A stretch of 55,915 bases of DNA from contig JACKHO010000010.1 in NCBI GenBank assembly GCA_020638955.1, forward strand, positions 225,001-280,915, given 5' to 3'. The DNA comes from Planctomycetaceae bacterium. GTDB lineage: Bacteria > Planctomycetota > Planctomycetia > Planctomycetales > Planctomycetaceae. Positions 18,208 to 26,870 of this stretch are shown in pieces. Positions within the stretch are counted from its first letter, which is position 1. The number at the start of each line of letters is the position of its first letter. The notes under the pieces were generated by a model. That model was not told the origin of the DNA and did no database searches. It worked only from the letters and a program-made list of their open reading frames with translations. The translations under genes were made by a program, and so were the position numbers.

Positions 18208-18504
18208 CTATCCGCGTTTTAGCCTGTTTGCGACCCACTGGGGATTACGGCGTTCATCGAGGATCGCCACCACCATTACAGTGGAATCGTGAATTGTGTA
18301 GTAAATCGCGAATGGAAATCGTTTGGCAGCCATGCAGTGGTAGCCGAAACGTTTGGCGTGGACGCCCCCAATGATTTCGAGAGCCCGGAGATCGGACATC
18401 AGCGAGTCACGAAAGTAGTCGCCAACTTCTACTCCGTTGTTTGAGTAGAATTCGATTCCCTGAATGATGTCGCGTTCGGCGTCACTCGAGATTTGAACGT
18501 TCAC
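18208..18504 (-). CDS. ParE/RelE-type toxin
   Basis: 98 residues with the ParE/RelE fold pattern: SSDAERDIIQGIEFY at the N-terminus, a central helix with alternating charges, then 'FPFAIYYTIHDSTVMVVAIL' and DERRNPQWV at the C-terminus. Its start overlaps the stop of the upstream antitoxin gene by 4 bases (ATGA), as is usual for toxin-antitoxin pairs. Whether the target is gyrase (ParE) or ribosomal mRNA (RelE) cannot be told from sequence; the pattern is closer to ParE. Confidence 0.88.
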   Translation of the reverse strand: MNVQISSDAERDIIQGIEFYSNNGVEVGDYFRDSLMSDLRALEIIGGVHAKRFGYHCMAAKRFPFAIYYTIHDSTVMVVAILDERRNPQWVANRLKRG

Positions 18505-18713
18505 GAATCGCGCCGATCCAATCGTTTGCGGACATCGTTTAGACTTGAGAACGAGGTCTCACCTTTGTCAATTCGCTTTTGACGTTCCGCCAGCACCTCT
18601 TGATGCCAGTCAGGAGGCACCACATCCCCCCCCTCCGCCTGGAGCGAAAGCCAAAGCTGCTCCATTGCGTCCAGCTTTTCAGCGGTTGACATCGAAGAAA
18701 TGGGAAGATGCAT
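18501..18713 (-). CDS. Addiction-module antitoxin of the CHP02574 type
   Basis: 70 residues, typical of this short antitoxin family: an N-terminal helix 'MSTAEKLDAMEQLWLSL', then 'VPPDWHQEVLAERQKRIDKG' and a C-terminal SSLNDVRKRL that would bind the toxin. It precedes and overlaps the ParE-like gene. No separate DNA-binding domain is visible, so autoregulation would rely on the complex. The upstream 205 bp (18714-18918), shared with the divergent uvrC-like gene, should contain its promoter. Confidence 0.87.
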   Translation of the reverse strand: MHLPISSMSTAEKLDAMEQLWLSLQAEGGDVVPPDWHQEVLAERQKRIDKGETSFSSLNDVRKRLDRRDS

Positions 18714-18918
18714 TTTGCTGACTCCACGTTGTTTTCCTACTGCGACTATACCGAATTAGTCGCCGCCTGCACTACTTGTCTCTGGCAACGCCCGGGCAAA
18801 TCCCCATCGGCTGAGGTACTCGGCGACAAAACACCAATGAAGACCATTGGGAGATTTCGCAGACCCCGCGTAGAATACTAGCATTGAGCAAGTATCCCGC
18901 GAAACATTTGCATCAGAC

Positions 18919-20244
18919 GTGACCGACGACGTTTCATCAGACCAGCCGCTTGTTCCGAAGGAAAAGGTGAAGACCTTTCCTACGGGACCGGGTGTGTATT
19001 TGATGAAAGATGAACAGGCGCGGGTCATTTATGTGGGGAAGGCGGTGAATCTGCGGAGTCGGGCGGGGAGTTACTTTACGTCAGCAGCCGCGACTGAACG
19101 CCGGACGGCCGAACTGGTAACGGAAATTGCCGACCTCGATTTCATTGAAACTGATTCCGAAGTCGACGCCCTGCTGCTGGAAGCGCGGCTCATCAAGGAC
19201 ATTCAGCCCCGATTCAATTCGGATCTGAAAGACGACAAGACGTTTCCGTATCTGCAAATCACCACGAACGAAGACTTTCCCCGAGTCGAGTTCACTCGCA
19301 AGCCGGCATCCAAAGGTGTCAAGCTCTACGGACCGTTTACGTCGGCCAAACAACTGCGGGGCACCATTACCGTGCTACAGCGCGTGTTCAAGTTTCGTAA
19401 CTGCAGCCTGGACATCGACGAAAACGACGAACGCTGGCGCTGGTTCCGCCCCTGTCTGCTCGCCAGCATCAACCAGTGCACGGCCCCCTGCAACCTACGG
19501 ATTTCCAAGGAAGAGTACCGCGAGGATATTCGTCGGCTGAAAATGTTTCTGGAGGGGAAGAAGACCAAGCTGCTCAACGAACTGCGGGAGCAAATGCTCG
19601 AAGCATCGAAAGAGCTGAAATTTGAAAAAGCGGGACGCATTCGCGACCAAATCAAGGCCCTCGAAAGCCTGAACTTGAGAGGGAATTTGGAAGACCATAT
19701 CCAGCCGGAGGCGTTTTACGTTGACCCTAAGCGCGGCCTGAAAGGACTCAAGAAAATCCTGGGCCTGCCCGATTTGCCCCGCGTCATTGAGGGTGTGGAC
19801 ATCGCACATTTGCAGGGCGGGGAAACAGTCGCCAGTCTGGTGCAGTTCATCGACGGTCTCCCCTTCAAGCACGGTTACAAGCGGTACAAAATCCGGACGG
19901 TCGAGGGCATTGATGACTTTGCCAGCATGCGTGAGGTGGTCAGTCGCCGGTTCCGCAGCTTGCGGAACAATGACGAACGATATCCCGATCTGCTGCTCGT
20001 CGACGGGGGGAAAGGTCAGCTCAGCGCGGTCATGTCAGCGCTGGCGGCCATCGAGGTTGATCCCCCCTGTGTCATTTCGCTGGCAAAGCAACAGGAAGAA
20101 GTCTTCGTGCCGGGCGAGTCCGAATCTCGCAAGCTCTCACGCCATTCGTTTGCACTACGACTCCTGCAGAGCGTGCGTGATGAAGCACACCGCTTTGCGC
20201 AGGCGTATCATCACATTCTGCGCCGCAAATCGACATTCGAATAG
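18919..20244 (+). CDS. uvrC: UvrC-like excinuclease subunit lacking the C-terminal HhH domain
   Basis: 441 residues from GTG (no strong ribosome site, so the first residues are uncertain). Order: GIY-YIG nuclease (PGVYLMKDEQARVIYVGKA, about 24-60), a Cys-rich insert (CTAPC), the UVR helical pair that contacts UvrB (about 205-235), and the RNase H-like 5' nuclease domain (VDIAHLQGG, LLVDGGKGQL, SVRDEAHRFA). Full-length UvrC has about 600 residues and ends with a tandem helix-hairpin-helix; this protein stops right after RDEAHRFAQAYH. Nucleotide excision repair is the expected role; the short form could be the only UvrC or a Cho-like auxiliary, though Cho lacks the second nuclease. Confidence 0.9.
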   Translation: MTDDVSSDQPLVPKEKVKTFPTGPGVYLMKDEQARVIYVGKAVNLRSRAGSYFTSAAATERRTAELVTEIADLDFIETDSEVDALLLEARLIKDIQPRFNSDLKDDKTFPYLQITTNEDFPRVEFTRKPASKGVKLYGPFTSAKQLRGTITVLQRVFKFRNCSLDIDENDERWRWFRPCLLASINQCTAPCNLRISKEEYREDIRRLKMFLEGKKTKLLNELREQMLEASKELKFEKAGRIRDQIKALESLNLRGNLEDHIQPEAFYVDPKRGLKGLKKILGLPDLPRVIEGVDIAHLQGGETVASLVQFIDGLPFKHGYKRYKIRTVEGIDDFASMREVVSRRFRSLRNNDERYPDLLLVDGGKGQLSAVMSALAAIEVDPPCVISLAKQQEEVFVPGESESRKLSRHSFALRLLQSVRDEAHRFAQAYHHILRRKSTFE

Positions 20245-20247
20245 CCA

Positions 20248-20790
20248 CTACTGAACGGGTACAACCTGTCGCGACCACTTCCAGCTTGCCTCGGAATCGT
20301 CACTGACATCTGCGCGACCGCTGAGGCGCACCACAGTGAACTCGGGGCGAGAAAGGAAGTCGGCCCAGCCGCTGGCTTCGGTTGCTCCCACTCCGAAGAG
20401 ATGCACCGACATTCCAGCGGTCAACGAAAGCAGCCGATTCAGCACGGGAATGAGTTCGCCGCCGCAGTATTGCAAATCCCAGAGGAAAACATACTTCAGG
20501 TCGCTGTTGCGTCCGCCCTGGAAATACTCGGTCAGCTCCAGCCAGGTCGAGACGGGAGAGTTGCCGGAAGTCAGCACGAGACCACATTCGGCCGCAACCA
20601 GTGCCGGTAGCTCACTGGTTCCGACGCCTCCCAAGTTCAGACTGACCGTCCGCACTCCCGCTGAGTCAACGACATACCGCGCCTGCTGAACGACGCGTGA
20701 ACGCGCAGAGGGATCGCCCCACAGAACGCAGCTTCCACCTTGCTCGAAGCATTGCAGAATCCGTTCGACTTCGTCGCGATGGTCCCTCAT
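20248..20790 (-). CDS. Uncharacterised protein with degenerate P-loop-like pattern
   Basis: 180 residues from the ATG at 20790. The order 'GGSCVLWGDPSARSR' near the N-terminus, a hydrophobic strand before 'YVFLWDLQ', and later 'GMSVHLFGVGA' resembles the beta strands of an AAA/ExeA-type ATPase. However, the Walker A lysine is missing (GDPSARS rather than GxxxxGKS), so ATP hydrolysis is doubtful. It ends 4 bp from the convergent uvrC-like gene. Not otherwise recognised. Confidence 0.65.
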   Translation of the reverse strand: MRDHRDEVERILQCFEQGGSCVLWGDPSARSRVVQQARYVVDSAGVRTVSLNLGGVGTSELPALVAAECGLVLTSGNSPVSTWLELTEYFQGGRNSDLKYVFLWDLQYCGGELIPVLNRLLSLTAGMSVHLFGVGATEASGWADFLSRPEFTVVRLSGRADVSDDSEASWKWSRQVVPVQ

Positions 20791-21016
20791 GACTGACTCC
20801 AGATTCCGTTCAAAACATCGATGCGTCGAGACGTTACAAATGGCGCTACCTCGAAAATCGGACATGCGACCGCAGCGAAGCAATTCATTCCAGTTCAACC
20901 GGCATCCCTTTCCCAGCTTGCGTGAAATCGTCGCCACACACTCGCCACTGGGAGTGAGTTCAGTAGAATTCGCGGAAGAAGACACTCATCAAACTCTGTG
21001 AATCTGGCAATTCTTC

Positions 21017-21787
21017 ATGTCCAACCTCATTAAGACTCAAGACGGTGGCGTCGTCACGCTGCAATTGAACCGTCCCGAACGGCGGCATGCGCTCTCGCTC
21101 GCGCTGCTGGAAGAACTCGACGCGGCCCTCGTTTCGATCGGGGCAGACGAAACTGCCCGCGTGGTAATTATTTCCTCCAGCGGGAAAGTGTTCTGTTCAG
21201 GACATGACCTCGGTGAGATGACCGGCCAGGCGTCCGAAACGTATCAGAAGTTGTTCGCCACCTGTGCCCGCACCATGCAACGTGTGCGTCAAATTCCGCA
21301 GCCGGTCATTGCCCGCGTGCAGGGATTTGCCACGGCCGCAGGCTGCCAACTTGTGGCCGCGTGCGATATGGCCGTCGCCGCTGAAGAAGCACAATTCGCG
21401 ACGCCCGGTGTAAAGATTGGACTGTTCTGCACAACACCCATGGTCCCACTGGTTCGTAGCGTGCCAGCCAAAGTCGCGATGGAAATGCTGTTGACGGGTC
21501 GCCCCATTTCCGCACAAGAAGCACTCTCGGCAGGACTGGTCAACCGCGTGGTCCCAAGTGAGCAACTCGATGCCACTATTGCGGAAATGACCGCAGCGAT
21601 TTGTGCGTCGAGTACCATGACCATTGGGGTCGGGAAGAAAGCGTTCTATGAGCAAATGACGCTCGACGAAAAGACAGCGTACGAACAGGCCGTGTGCGTC
21701 ATGACAGACAACGCGACAAAACACGACGCCCAGGAAGGAATGTCTGCGTTCCTTGAAAAGCGTAAGCCGGAATGGAAAAACTCGTGA
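21017..21787 (+). CDS. Enoyl-CoA hydratase/isomerase family protein, ECHDC3-like
   Basis: 256 residues, the usual crotonase length. The CoA-binding and oxyanion-hole elements are present (SSSGKVFCSGHDL, GFATAAGC), and 'FATPGVKIGLFCTTPMVPL' follows the ECHDC3 branch. Both catalytic glutamates of enoyl-CoA hydratase are replaced: Gln in GCQL where hydratases have GCEL, and Gly in TPGVKIG where they have PEIxxG. So a classical hydratase reaction is unlikely, and another crotonase-fold activity on an acyl-CoA is possible. A large inverted repeat follows the stop. Confidence 0.88.
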   Translation: MSNLIKTQDGGVVTLQLNRPERRHALSLALLEELDAALVSIGADETARVVIISSSGKVFCSGHDLGEMTGQASETYQKLFATCARTMQRVRQIPQPVIARVQGFATAAGCQLVAACDMAVAAEEAQFATPGVKIGLFCTTPMVPLVRSVPAKVAMEMLLTGRPISAQEALSAGLVNRVVPSEQLDATIAEMTAAICASSTMTIGVGKKAFYEQMTLDEKTAYEQAVCVMTDNATKHDAQEGMSAFLEKRKPEWKNS

Positions 21788-21793
21788 CCCTCC

Positions 21794-21878
21794 TGGGAGG
21801 GCGAGGTTCCTACCGAGCCGTCATCGAAGTCGCAGCGTTCAAGCGACCATGCGGCTCAGCAGGAGCTTCGCCCTCCCA
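21794..21878. repeat. Long imperfect inverted repeat (hairpin element) between convergent genes
   Basis: Two 27-base arms (21794-21820 and 21852-21878) match at 23 of 27 positions as inverted copies; the outer part TGGGAGGGCGA / TCGCCCTCCCA is perfect. The loop is 31 bases. It lies between the stops of the enoyl-CoA hydratase-like gene and the symporter fusion and could terminate transcription from both sides. The arms look like a mobile palindromic repeat of the kind common in planctomycete intergenic DNA. Confidence 0.75.
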
Positions 21879-21890
21879 TCAGTTCATTGA

Positions 21891-24485
21891 TCACATAGTG
21901 ACGATAGCTGATTCTGCTTTCGGTGCCGGTCCAACGAGGCTGAAGAGATAGCCCAGGACAAAACAGCTCGTGCAGCCAATGGTCGCGTAGAGCAGTCCGG
22001 TGACGGGAAGTTTGTAGTGGCGGACGAGTAGTACAATGCCCAGACCGGAAACGGCACCGATGATTGCCCCCACTCCATTCGCCCGTTTCGTGAAAACACC
22101 AAGTGCAAACAAACCGCCGAGGCTCCCGGCTGTCAGCCCGATGAGGGTGTTGAAGGTTTTGAATGCCGAATCGATGCGGGTTTGAGCCATCCAGCAGGCC
22201 ACGCCAATCCCAATGGCTCCAATGACAATAACCACGTTGCGAGCGGCTGATAGATATTCCGCATCTTGTCGTCCCGGACGCAGCAGGCGGGAATCGAAGT
22301 CCGTAATCCAGGCGGCGGCAATGCTGTTGAGCGAACTTGAAATTGTGGACTGCGAAGCCGCGAAAATCGCAGCAATGACCAGTCCCGAAACGCCCACCGG
22401 CAACTGCTTTACAATGTAGAATGGAAGAATGCTGTCCGAACTTGCCAGTGAGGGTTCGAGTTCCGCGGGATGCGTCTTGTAGAACGCGTAAATCGCCACT
22501 CCCAGAAAAAAGAATACCAGCGAACCAAATACCGACATCCACATGGTCAACCAGAGGGAACGTCGGGCGGTGGGAATGTCTTTCGTCGTCACGTAGCGCT
22601 GCACGACATCCTGCCCTGAGGTGTAAGGGACGAGGGCATTGAACAGGAATGCGATGAAAATGACCCACACCGATGTCGTGCCGTCGGCAACACTCCAACT
22701 GCTGGCATCGAGGCCACTGAAGACTTTGTGGTCGGTCGTGGCAATGTCGACTGCCGCCTGCATTCCGCCGGTGACGCGAGTCATCGCCAATCCGAGACAG
22801 AGGACAGCGCCGCACATGAGTACGATGGCCTGAATGGCATCGGTCCAGACGACTGCCGTAATGCCGCCCATGACCGTGTAAATCAGGCAGAGCACACCAA
22901 TCACCAGTATGGCGGCAATCACACTGATGTCGGAAACCGCTGACAACGCGAGCGCCGGGAGATACAGGACAATTGCAATGCGACCTATGTGGTACAGAAT
23001 GAACGACAAACTGGCGAACAGCCGCACGGCGAGATTGAACCGTCGCTCCAAGTACTCATAGGCACTGGTAATATTCAGTCCGCGAAAGAACGGCAGGTAG
23101 TAGTACGCCACCAGCGGAATGACCACCAGTACCGGCAACTGTCCGATGTACCACGACATATCGGTCTGGTACGCCCGAGCGGGAATTCCCATGAACGTGA
23201 GTGAACTGAGCATGGTGGCGAAAATCGACAGCCCGGCGACCCAGCCCGGGATTTTCTGTCCGCCCCGGAAATACCCGTCGGTCGTTTTCGAGACATCCCG
23301 CTGCATGAACCACCAGCCAATACCAACCATTCCGGAGAGATAAATCGCCACGACCGCCCAATTGATGAATCCGAAGGCGACCGGCGTGGGTGATACCGTC
23401 AATGCGACCACATTGGGCGAACGAATGCCCGGCCGGACTTCACCACTGACAAGGACGAACTGATCTCCCCATTTAACCACCGGCAACGTGACGGGAGGAC
23501 TGACGGCCAGCTTGTCCACCGAGTCTTGGTCCAACTTCACCGCCTCAGTTGGAAACTCTGTCACCTGCGTCCAGGTGTCGGTGATGGTGTCATACGCCAA
23601 GACTCCCTTCGGGAAACCTTTGTGTTCTGTCGGTTCGACACCAACTTGAGCACCGTCATCTCCACCGATGAGCAGGAAGTGCGAAATACCGACCGCGGGT
23701 GCAGGCGAAGGTGCGGCCACGCTTGGTTGGGGGAGATCAGCAATTTGACGCCAACCGGACTTGAGGGAGAAACGCCACGCGTCGACGAGGTATGTCCGGG
23801 CTGGCTTGCCCTCTTCATCGGCGTGCAGCGAGGCACCACCCATCACGAAAAAATCTCCCGACTGTACCGCAGCGGTCGGCAAAATGCGTCCTGGTCCGGG
23901 AAGAGGCGCAAGTTCCTCCCAGCCCTTTTCGACGTCTTTCAAATCGAGTTTCCAAAGCGTGGCTGCAGCTTGAGTACTCGTGGGCTGCTCAGTTCCGCCG
24001 AACACCAACACGTTGCTGTCGATGCGCACGCCACACAAATTGGCTCGCGGCAGCGGCAGGGAAGGAAATGATTCGACGGCAAGTTTTCCGTCATCCCACT
24101 TCAATACGAAACATTCAGCGTAGTGCTTCTCAGCATCTGACCCTCCAATGCAGAGCACACCCTCGTCCAGCGTGATGCTCACGCCATAGGCCAGTGGTCT
24201 TGGAAGTTTACCAACTTCTTTCCACGTGCCCGTGGGTGATTCGAGACGATAGACGGTGTCGTACCAGACCTTGGTACCGCCTTCCCACGGCTTGGCCTCT
24301 GGAAAGTTCGCACCGCCCGCAGCCAGTAAACCTTCGCCGCTCACGCCGGCAAACATCCCGGCAAAGCCTTCGGCATCGGGCACGGGAGGTAATGCCTTCC
24401 ACTGATACTCGGCAGCCAGCGTCGCTGCAGAACAAATGCACAAGAGCCATCCGACAATCAACAGAAGTTGAAGGCATTTCTTCAT
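21891..24485 (-). CDS. Kelch/mutarotase-sodium:solute symporter fusion
   Basis: 864 residues. A signal peptide is followed by a Kelch beta-propeller (about 25-365; repeated LLAAGGANF, VLCIGGSD, VLVFGGTEQ, FFVMGGASL, FLLIGGDDG) of the kind found in NanM/YjhT sialic-acid mutarotases. A full sodium:solute symporter domain with about 13 helices follows (about 385-855; FRGGQKIPGW, FMGIPARAYQ, ASQSTISSSLNS). Inferred: the periplasmic propeller binds or epimerises a sugar, perhaps N-acetylneuraminate, and hands it to the Na+-coupled carrier. The ATG at 24485 opens MKKCLQLLL; a GTG at 24506 is possible. No nanA/nanE catabolic genes lie beside it. Confidence 0.88.
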   Translation of the reverse strand: MKKCLQLLLIVGWLLCICSAATLAAEYQWKALPPVPDAEGFAGMFAGVSGEGLLAAGGANFPEAKPWEGGTKVWYDTVYRLESPTGTWKEVGKLPRPLAYGVSITLDEGVLCIGGSDAEKHYAECFVLKWDDGKLAVESFPSLPLPRANLCGVRIDSNVLVFGGTEQPTSTQAAATLWKLDLKDVEKGWEELAPLPGPGRILPTAAVQSGDFFVMGGASLHADEEGKPARTYLVDAWRFSLKSGWRQIADLPQPSVAAPSPAPAVGISHFLLIGGDDGAQVGVEPTEHKGFPKGVLAYDTITDTWTQVTEFPTEAVKLDQDSVDKLAVSPPVTLPVVKWGDQFVLVSGEVRPGIRSPNVVALTVSPTPVAFGFINWAVVAIYLSGMVGIGWWFMQRDVSKTTDGYFRGGQKIPGWVAGLSIFATMLSSLTFMGIPARAYQTDMSWYIGQLPVLVVIPLVAYYYLPFFRGLNITSAYEYLERRFNLAVRLFASLSFILYHIGRIAIVLYLPALALSAVSDISVIAAILVIGVLCLIYTVMGGITAVVWTDAIQAIVLMCGAVLCLGLAMTRVTGGMQAAVDIATTDHKVFSGLDASSWSVADGTTSVWVIFIAFLFNALVPYTSGQDVVQRYVTTKDIPTARRSLWLTMWMSVFGSLVFFFLGVAIYAFYKTHPAELEPSLASSDSILPFYIVKQLPVGVSGLVIAAIFAASQSTISSSLNSIAAAWITDFDSRLLRPGRQDAEYLSAARNVVIVIGAIGIGVACWMAQTRIDSAFKTFNTLIGLTAGSLGGLFALGVFTKRANGVGAIIGAVSGLGIVLLVRHYKLPVTGLLYATIGCTSCFVLGYLFSLVGPAPKAESAIVTM

Positions 24486-24567
24486 GGGGCGGCAGTCTCC
24501 GATCACAATTCGCGTTGCTTCGATGGTGTTGCGACTGCGACTTTAGGCCCCCGCCAGAAACGCGTCC

Positions 24568-24597
24568 AGCCCCCCGGGAAATCTATCCCGAGGGGCT
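24568..24597 (-). terminator. Hairpin downstream of the ammonium transporter gene
   Basis: AGCCCC-C-CGGGA and TCCCG-A-GGGGCT form an 11-bp GC-rich stem with one internal mismatch and a 6-base loop. It lies 55 bases past the amt stop on the minus strand and before the symporter start at 24485. No T-tract follows, so it may act as an mRNA-end stabiliser or a factor-assisted terminator. Confidence 0.6.
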
Positions 24598-24651
24598 GTG
24601 CGACATTTGGGTTGCCAATCTGCTAACAAGCAGTTGACGGGACAGGGAGCA

Positions 24652-26130
24652 TTATGAGTTGGCGTAAGCCACCATGCCGTGTTCGGAGAGATCCAGACCT
24701 TGCATTTCTTCTTCTTCGTCCACGCGGAGTTGGCCGATGGCTTTCATTCCGTAGAAGACGGCGGCCATGGTTGCAAATGCCCAGAGGCAAATGATGACCG
24801 TCCATTTCACCTGAATAATCAGGAAGGCTCCTCGCGAACCTGCGAAATCGTCCGGGATGTCTCCAAAGATGCCAGTCGCCAGGCCGCCCCACACCCCACA
24901 AATACCGTGAACAGGGAAGGCACCGACCGGATCATCGATGCAGAGTTTTTCCAGCAGCATGATTCCCAGAACAACCAGGATGCCGGCCACAGCACCGATG
25001 ATGATGGATTCACCTTGCGTGACACGGTCGCAGTTTGCGGTAATACCAACCAGACCAGCCAAAGCACCGTTGAGTCCCATCGTGAGGTCTGGCTTCTTGA
25101 AGAGGCCCCAGGCGAAGAACATGGCAGCGTTTGCACCAGCTGCGGCAGCCAGTGTGGTCGTCAAGGCAATGAATACGGTCGCTTCAGCATTCACAGTACC
25201 ATCATAGGCCAACAGACTTCCAGGGTTGAATCCGTACCAGCCAATGAGCAGGATGAAGACTCCGAGAGCCGCAAAGGTGAGGTTGTGGCCATGAATCGGT
25301 CGCGACTTTCCATCAGCCGTGAACCTGCCAATTCTTGGTCCAAGTGCAAGTGCCCCTGCGAGACCTGCGAATCCTCCGACCGCGTGCACCACAATTGACC
25401 CCGCGAAATCCTGGAATCCCTCAGCGTTTGCAATACCGCCCCCCCATTTCCACATCCCACTGATGGGATAGACAACGGCGGTAATGATGGCACTGTACAT
25501 GAGGTACGCGGTGAACTTCATACGTCCCGCCACGGCACCGGAAACGATGGTCGCAGCGGTAGCAGCAAAGGCCACCTGGAACATGAAGTCGGCGGTTGAA
25601 CTGTAGGTCGCGACTCCATCATCATTCGTGTTTGGGTCGACCTCGAAGGTGCCCGTTTCTTTATCAAATCCTTGAGCATCACGAGTGACCATGGAACCAC
25701 CAAAGCCGAACCACTTCCCTGCATAGTCCCCGCCGGGATACATCAAGCCGAAGCCGATGAATAGATACAAGAGAGCCCCCAGACAGAAGTCCATCAAGTT
25801 CTTGAACAAGATGTTGACCGTGTTCTTCTGGGAGTTCAGGCCGACCTCGACCATCGAAAAGCCTGCCTGCATGAAAATCACCAGGATGGCACAGATGAAC
25901 ATGAACAGCGTGTTGAAGGTGTAGGTCAGGTCGTTTGTTGCAGACCAAGGTTCCTTTGCCGGTGGAGGATCGGCGGGTGGAGCATCGGGGGTGTCAGCCG
26001 ACGGGGAGTCCAGAGCAACTGCTGTCGCATCTGGAGCGGCGGCACCGTCATCTGCCCAAGCCTGGCAGAAATGCGGACTGCTTCCCACGAATATCAGTAA
26101 TACCAAGCCGAGCGCGAGTTTCCGCAACAT
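24652..26130 (-). CDS. amt: Ammonium transporter, Amt family
   Basis: 492 residues from the ATG at 26130, with AGGA 8 nt upstream. Signal peptide, then an unusual Ala/Pro/Asp-rich periplasmic stretch (about 25-60), then eleven Amt helices. The pore twin histidines are visible in 'SIVVHAVGGFAG' and 'AFPVHGICGVWGG'; 'QAGFSMVEVGLNSQKNT' is a family signature. The C-terminal tail (EEEEMQGLDLSEHGMVAY) has the form that contacts a PII regulator. Role: ammonium uptake at low nitrogen. A sigma-54 promoter lies 145 nt upstream, consistent with nitrogen control, although no glnK/glnB gene is adjacent here. Confidence 0.94.
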   Translation of the reverse strand: MLRKLALGLVLLIFVGSSPHFCQAWADDGAAAPDATAVALDSPSADTPDAPPADPPPAKEPWSATNDLTYTFNTLFMFICAILVIFMQAGFSMVEVGLNSQKNTVNILFKNLMDFCLGALLYLFIGFGLMYPGGDYAGKWFGFGGSMVTRDAQGFDKETGTFEVDPNTNDDGVATYSSTADFMFQVAFAATAATIVSGAVAGRMKFTAYLMYSAIITAVVYPISGMWKWGGGIANAEGFQDFAGSIVVHAVGGFAGLAGALALGPRIGRFTADGKSRPIHGHNLTFAALGVFILLIGWYGFNPGSLLAYDGTVNAEATVFIALTTTLAAAAGANAAMFFAWGLFKKPDLTMGLNGALAGLVGITANCDRVTQGESIIIGAVAGILVVLGIMLLEKLCIDDPVGAFPVHGICGVWGGLATGIFGDIPDDFAGSRGAFLIIQVKWTVIICLWAFATMAAVFYGMKAIGQLRVDEEEEMQGLDLSEHGMVAYANS

Positions 26131-26870
26131 CTGATTTTCCTTTAACGCAAATGTGGAGTGAACCAACCTCGCCTGAGTCGGCGCGTACCGGGAGCGCGGA
26201 ACGATCACGGTCGCTTTTCGCCAACAGCGAGAGAGTGTGTGCAAAACGATTCTTCAGCAGGAACTGACCTGCTGCCACCAAACAAGGCAAACTGCGTGCC
26301 ATGCGGCGTCACGCGTCAGCAAAACGGCGTTTCGTGAGTGAATTCACAGGTTTTCCGAATTTTGGAGCTTCATCGGCCAGCTCCTATGCATCATGTCTGC
26401 CCGCAATCCCTGCACCTGCTGCGCAGTGAGGCAGCACGAGATGCGAATTACATCGACGGAAGACGACAGGATGGATCGAATATCGCCGGTGTTGGCGATT
26501 CCCGACCGAGGCGAGGTGTCACGCTACTCGGTCCTTAATCAACGAACCCGAAGAAGGAACCGCGAATAGAGCGGATAAAGCGAATCTTTGAGACGTGTCC
26601 GCTCAGCCAGGTTTTCGTTCGTCAGAATCAAAAGGGAGGCAATTCCGTTGATGGCCTGCGGCATTTGAAACAAGCCATTCGCCCAATTCGTTCTATTCGC
26701 GGTTCTTTTCCACCGAACGGATAAACAATGTCCCGTTCGGGATCGCCTCGCCGCATGTACGGCACATCCCGAAACTTGCTGTTCATCACCATTCATCAGA
26801 TGCAACACGCGAAGTCCCTAGCTGAGTCAGTCGTTTGAATCTCAGTTCGGTTAGACGCTACAAACCCGGC
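26131..26870. other. 740-bp intergenic region upstream of amt and of the inositol phosphatase gene
   Basis: No convincing gene was found. It separates divergent genes and contains the sigma-54 promoter of amt near its left end (26287-26301). Open frames here are short, Arg/Ser-rich and lack ribosome sites. The part between about 26340 and 26830 shows nothing recognisable, but its size would fit enhancer-binding sites for a sigma-54 activator. Confidence 0.55.
26287..26301 (-). promoter_or_regulatory. Sigma-54 (RpoN) promoter for amt
   Basis: On the minus strand the sequence reads TGGCACG-CAGT-TTGC, an exact match to the -24/-12 consensus TGGCACG-N4-TTGC with correct spacing. Transcription would begin near 26275, giving a leader of about 145 nt before the amt ATG. 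Sigma-54 control of ammonium transporter genes is well known (NtrC/PII circuits). Confidence 0.8.

Noticed and set aside
21856..22815. Long alternate minus-strand frame inside the symporter gene
   Set aside because: It lies within the clearly recognisable SSS domain in another frame.
26539..26808. Minus-strand 89-codon frame in the amt upstream region
   Set aside because: Arg-rich composition typical of random GC-rich frames, no ribosome site, no family.
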